Source: Lentzea alba
GTDB lineage: Bacteria; Actinomycetota; Actinomycetes; Mycobacteriales; Pseudonocardiaceae
NCBI RefSeq assembly: GCF_011067745.1
Contig: NZ_JAAMPJ010000007.1
Span: 502,464 to 566,463 of the forward strand
Reading direction: 5' to 3'
DNA: 64,000 nt
The notes below the pieces were generated by a model. The model ran no database searches. It was not told the origin of the DNA and saw nothing but the letters and a program-made list of their open reading frames with translations. The translations under genes were made by a program, and so were the position numbers. This document shows, one piece after another, positions 61,060 through 64,000 of the stretch (position 1 is the first letter of the stretch; each line of letters begins with the position of its first letter).

Positions 61060-62051
61060 GCGACGTCCTCTTCCCACTGCAGCGTGTCGACGGTGTCCAG
61101 GATCCGGTCCACCCCCGGCAGGAAGTGGTGCTCCAGCTTCGGTGGCGGATAGGGCACGTCGAAACCGGTGACCCGGCGCACCGGCGCTTCCAGGTGGTGG
61201 AAGCAGCGCTCCCCCACCCGTGCCGCGATCTCCGAGGCCACCGAGGCGAATCCCGGTGCTTCGGCGACCACCACCGCCCTGCCGGTTCTGCGGACCTCGG
61301 CGCACACGGTCTCGTCGTCGAACGGGACGATGGAGCGCAGATCGATCACGCCCAGGTCCCGGCCTTCGGTCGCGGCCTGCTCGGCGGCGGCCAGCGCCAC
61401 CGGCACCGACGGGCCGTAGGCGATCAACGTGGCGTCCGCGCCGGGTCGCCGGACCACGGCACGGCCGATCGGCGGTACCGGCACCGACACGTCGACTTCT
61501 TCCTTGGTGAAGTAGTGCTTCTTGGGCTCCAGGAAGATCACCGGGTCGGAGCCGGCGATCGCCTCGCGCAGCAGGCCGTAGGCGTCGGCGTTGGTGGCCG
61601 GTGCGACCACGGTCAAACCGGGAGTGTGGGCGTAGTAGGCCTCGGACGAGTCGCAGTGGTGCTCCACCCCGCCGATTCCGCCGGCGTACGGGACGCGGAT
61701 GACGATCGGCAGCCGCACCTTGCCGCGGGTGCGGTTGCCCAGCTTCGCGACGTGGCTGACGATCTGCTCGAACGCGGGATAAGCGAAGGCGTCGAACTGC
61801 ATCTCGACGACCGGGCGCATGCCGTTCATGGCCATGCCCACCGCCATGCCGACGATTCCGGACTCGGCCAGCGGGGTGTCGAACACCCGGCTCTCCCCGA
61901 ACTCGCGGTGCAGCCCGTCGGTCACCCGGAACACGCCGCCCAGTTGGGCCACGTCCTCGCCGAACACGACGACCGAGTCGTCCTCGGTGATGGCGTCCCG
62001 CAGCGCGGCGTTGATCGCCTGCGCCATCGTCATCTTCGTCGCCGCGCTCAT
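61056..62051 (-). CDS. bkdG: Branched-chain 2-oxoacid dehydrogenase E1 beta subunit
   Basis: A 331-aa transketolase-like subunit: MTMAQAINAALRDAITEDD, FGEDVAQLGGVFRVTDGL, FDTPLAESGIVGMAVGMA, and the C-terminal VVVAEAPGFASVASEIAA. It forms the thiamin-diphosphate heterotetramer with E1alpha. It is coupled to both neighbours by 1-4 base overlaps. The family is firm and the branched-chain preference is based on the Lrp/AsnC neighbour and on similarity of style. Confidence 0.92.
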   Translation of the reverse strand: MSAATKMTMAQAINAALRDAITEDDSVVVFGEDVAQLGGVFRVTDGLHREFGESRVFDTPLAESGIVGMAVGMAMNGMRPVVEMQFDAFAYPAFEQIVSHVAKLGNRTRGKVRLPIVIRVPYAGGIGGVEHHCDSSEAYYAHTPGLTVVAPATNADAYGLLREAIAGSDPVIFLEPKKHYFTKEEVDVSVPVPPIGRAVVRRPGADATLIAYGPSVPVALAAAEQAATEGRDLGVIDLRSIVPFDDETVCAEVRRTGRAVVVAEAPGFASVASEIAARVGERCFHHLEAPVRRVTGFDVPYPPPKLEHHFLPGVDRILDTVDTLQWEEDVA

Positions 62052-63127
62052 CAGGCCTCCTCGAGTTCGAGCTCGGCCCGCAGAGCCGCGCGCTGTTCCG
62101 CGAGCTGCGGCGTGAGGGTGGAATAGACGTGGGCGAACACTTCCTCCGGATCGGCGACCGTCTCGGCGCCGACTCCGGCCCGGACCGCTGCCGCCATCTC
62201 CTCCGCGGCGGCGGCGATGTCCTGCTCACGTTCGTCGTCGAGCGCGCCGATCGCCGTCAGGTAGGTGCGCACCCGCAGCAGTGGATCACGCGGAAGCCAT
62301 GCGGTGACCTCGTCGTCGGCGCGGTAGCGGCTGGCGTCGTCGGCGTTGGTGTGGGACTCGATGCGATAGGTGTCCGCCTCGACCAGGGTCGGCCCGTCAC
62401 CCGCACGAGCCCGCGCGACCGCCTCACCGAGCACCTTCTCCAGCGCCGGCAGGTCGTTCCCGTCGACACGCACGCCAGGCATGCCGTAGCCGATCGCCTT
62501 GGCCGCGAGGGAGGGGGCCACCGACTGGCGCGCGAGCGGGACCGAGATCGCGTACTTGTTGTTCTGCACGAAGAACACCACCGGCGCACGGAAGACGGCG
62601 GCGAAGTTGCAGGCCTCGTGGAAGTCGCCCTCGCTCGTCGCGCCGTCGCCGCACAACGCCATCACGACCGTGTCCTCGCCTTTGAGGCGCGCGGCGTGAC
62701 CGACACCGACCGCGTGCAGCAACTGCGTCGCCAGCGGTGTGGCCTGAGGCGCGACCTTGTGCACGTTCGGGTCGTAACCGCAGTGCCAGTCACCGCGCAG
62801 CAGCGTGAGCACCTCGACCGGGTCCACCCCGCGAGCGGCGATCGCGGCCGAGTCGCGGTAGGTCGGGAACAGCCAGTCCCCCTCCGCGAGCACCGACGTG
62901 CACGCGACCTGGCAGGCCTCCTGCCCCCGTGAGGACGGGTACACGGCCAACCGTCCCTGGCGGACCAGCGCACCGGCCTGTTCGTTCAGCCTGCGGGCGA
63001 ACACGAGTTTGCGGTACCCCTCGGCCAGTGCCTCGGCGTCGGGTGTCGGCGCTCCCCTGACCAGGCGACCGGTCTCGTCGAGCAACCGGGCCGGGGTGAT
63101 GGCCGCCTTGAGTTGACCGGCACTCAA
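62051..63127 (-). CDS. bkdF: Branched-chain 2-oxoacid dehydrogenase E1 alpha subunit
   Basis: A 358-aa subunit with the thiamin-diphosphate motif GDGATSEGDFHEACNFAAVF ending in NN, the RQGRLAVYPSSRGQEA region and the E1alpha phospho-loop-like RIESHTNADDASRYR. I chose a TTG start at 63127 because GGAGG lies exactly six bases upstream and gives the normal length; the open frame goes to 63184 with an ATG at 63142 that leaves the GGAGG inside the gene. It is the first gene of the operon. It decarboxylates branched 2-oxoacids from Val, Leu and Ile. Confidence 0.9.
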   Translation of the reverse strand: MSAGQLKAAITPARLLDETGRLVRGAPTPDAEALAEGYRKLVFARRLNEQAGALVRQGRLAVYPSSRGQEACQVACTSVLAEGDWLFPTYRDSAAIAARGVDPVEVLTLLRGDWHCGYDPNVHKVAPQATPLATQLLHAVGVGHAARLKGEDTVVMALCGDGATSEGDFHEACNFAAVFRAPVVFFVQNNKYAISVPLARQSVAPSLAAKAIGYGMPGVRVDGNDLPALEKVLGEAVARARAGDGPTLVEADTYRIESHTNADDASRYRADDEVTAWLPRDPLLRVRTYLTAIGALDDEREQDIAAAAEEMAAAVRAGVGAETVADPEEVFAHVYSTLTPQLAEQRAALRAELELEEA

Positions 63128-63288
63128 TCCACACCTCCACATGGCGTTACACTCGTCACGAATATTGCCTAGATGGACGGCCATTCGGACAGATCCAGGA
63201 ACCAGTGCGAGACGATTGACTTGCCTGCACGATTCAGCAGGTCCAGTTGGCTCGACACCCCGCGCTTTTGACCTCGGGAGCGAGACAC

Positions 63289-63726
63289 GTGGACACGGAG
63301 CTGGACGAGATCGACCACCGGATCCTGCGCGAACTGGAGTCGGACGGGCGGTTGTCGGGGCGAGCGCTGGCCGAACGCGTGACGATCTCGCGTGCGAACG
63401 CCTACGCCCGGTTCGAGCGCCTGGTCGCCGACGGGGTGATCACCGGTTTCACCGCACGGGTCGACCCGCTCAAGGTCGGGCTGACCACGTCCGCCTACGT
63501 GGCGATGACGGTGCGGCAGAACAACTGGCGCGATCTGCAGTCCGCGCTGCGGGAGATCCCGGAGGTGCGGCACATGGCGTTGGTGGGCGGCGAGTTCGAC
63601 GTGATGCTGCTCGTCAGGGCGGAGGACAACAACGCGTTGCGCCGCGTCGTCCTCGAACAACTGCAGACGATCCCCGGCGTGCTGTCGACCAAGACATTCC
63701 TGATCTTCGAAGACGCCGAGAGCTGA
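63289..63726 (+). CDS. Lrp/AsnC-family regulator (BkdR-like)
   Basis: A 145-aa regulator. The N-terminal helix-turn-helix (LDEIDHRILRELESDGRLSG, then ISRANAYARFERL) precedes an Lrp/AsnC ligand-binding ferredoxin-like domain (VRHMALVGGEFDVMLLVRAED). The GTG at 63289 has GGGAG upstream. It diverges from the bkd operon across 161 bp (63128-63288), a spacer that is AT-richer than the genes and must hold both promoters, though I could not settle on boxes. BkdR-type proteins control branched-chain amino acid breakdown, and that is the likely role here. Confidence 0.88.
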   Translation: MDTELDEIDHRILRELESDGRLSGRALAERVTISRANAYARFERLVADGVITGFTARVDPLKVGLTTSAYVAMTVRQNNWRDLQSALREIPEVRHMALVGGEFDVMLLVRAEDNNALRRVVLEQLQTIPGVLSTKTFLIFEDAES

Positions 63727-63747
63727 CCCCGACGGAGGATGTGCCGC

Positions 63748-64000
63748 ATGACCGTGCGAACCCGTGCCGACCTGGCGTCCTTGCCCGCCTACGTGCCCGG
63801 CAAGTCCATTCCCGGCGCCATCAAGCTCGCGAGCAACGAGGTGTCCGCCGGACCGCTGCCCAGCGTCGTCACAGCGATCGCCGAAGCCGCCACCGCCATC
63901 AACCGCTACCCCGACTCGGGCTGCGTCGAACTCACCGGACGACTGGCCGACAAGCTCGGCGTCCCCGCCGACCACCTGGCCCTCGGCTGCGGCTCGGTGA
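63748..64000 (+). CDS. Histidinol-phosphate-aminotransferase-like protein (partial, runs off the window)
   Basis: The first 84 codons of a fold-type I PLP aminotransferase of the HisC/aromatic aminotransferase group: LASLPAYVPGKSIPG, the KLASNEVSAGPLPSV element, INRYPDSGCVELTGRLA, and the start of the PLP-phosphate loop LALGCGSV. The PLP lysine lies beyond the window. The ATG has GGAGGA nine bases upstream and lies 21 bases after the Lrp gene, so they may be co-transcribed. Histidine, phenylalanine or branched-chain substrates are all possible. Confidence 0.85.
   Translation, partial: MTVRTRADLASLPAYVPGKSIPGAIKLASNEVSAGPLPSVVTAIAEAATAINRYPDSGCVELTGRLADKLGVPADHLALGCGSV

Noticed and set aside
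59794..62229. Single 811-codon frame joining E2 to upstream sequence
   Set aside because: The first 390 codons are the shadow of E1beta; the lipoyl domain starts at the ATG at 61059, which overlaps the E1beta stop.

Overview
The window looks like chromosome from a high-GC actinomycete, most likely order Pseudonocardiales (Lentzea/Saccharothrix/Actinosynnema type). The evidence is the strong third-position GC, GTG/TTG starts with GGAGG-type ribosome sites, SARP and LysR regulators, MbtH, DedA and a bkd operon. Genus is inference from gene style only.

Layout. 82-2982 is a SARP/AfsR-type NTPase-TPR regulator, convergent with an SNF2-family helicase (3131-5272). 5578-7077 is a secreted ricin-lectin/GH62 arabinofuranosidase with operator-like palindromes upstream. 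7078-7640 is a scar holding two abutted gene fragments, DJ-1/PfpI-like and CopC-like. It is followed by an Xre/MbcA-like protein convergent with a RES-domain protein (7723-8911), a DedA membrane protein (9230-9853), a LysR regulator, and its divergent four-gene operon (flavin monooxygenase, CocE/NonD hydrolase, SnoaL-like, NIPSNAP; 10868-14545).

14564-56005 is a nonribosomal peptide cluster. The left arm has a KamA-family radical SAM aminomutase-like enzyme, an SbnA/SbnB pair for L-2,3-diaminopropionate (L-Dap), MbtH, a B12-type radical SAM enzyme, a membrane-anchored M28 metallopeptidase and a one-piece ABC exporter. The core is three synthetases: FAAL-ACP-C-A-PCP-PCP-PCP, then C-A-PCP three times, then C-A-PCP / C-FkbH-VOC-PCP / C-A-PCP-TE. 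From 18508 to 30123 and across 30148-50057 most genes overlap by 1-4 bases. The right arm, on the opposite strand, holds a type II thioesterase, a stand-alone A-PCP protein, a P450, a second type II thioesterase and a SnoaL-like protein. That set is the kind that beta-hydroxylates a carrier-bound amino acid. A collinear reading gives a lipopeptide: acyl-X1-Asn(predicted)-X3-X4-X5-(FkbH-derived C3 unit)-X7, where X3 and X7 have the same nine-residue adenylation code with three acidic positions. L-Dap or beta-lysine would fit those sites (inference). No epimerase or methyltransferase domains were seen.

Right of the cluster are a small gene remnant with an intact terminator, a UBP-type zinc-finger protein, a receiver-thioredoxin-reductase-like fusion with an overlapping cyclic-nucleotide-domain histidine kinase (56690-59769), a branched-chain 2-oxoacid dehydrogenase operon (E1alpha-E1beta-E2, minus strand), a divergent Lrp/AsnC regulator, and the start of a histidinol-phosphate-aminotransferase-like gene cut by the window edge.

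The most unusual features are the triple near-identical PCP repeat, the FkbH-VOC unit replacing an adenylation domain, the atypical adenylation domain ending NRPS2, the M28 peptidase/exporter pair, a SARP-box-like repeat in front of the cluster, and a dispersed GTCCA-N3-TGGAC palindrome found in both genes and spacers.
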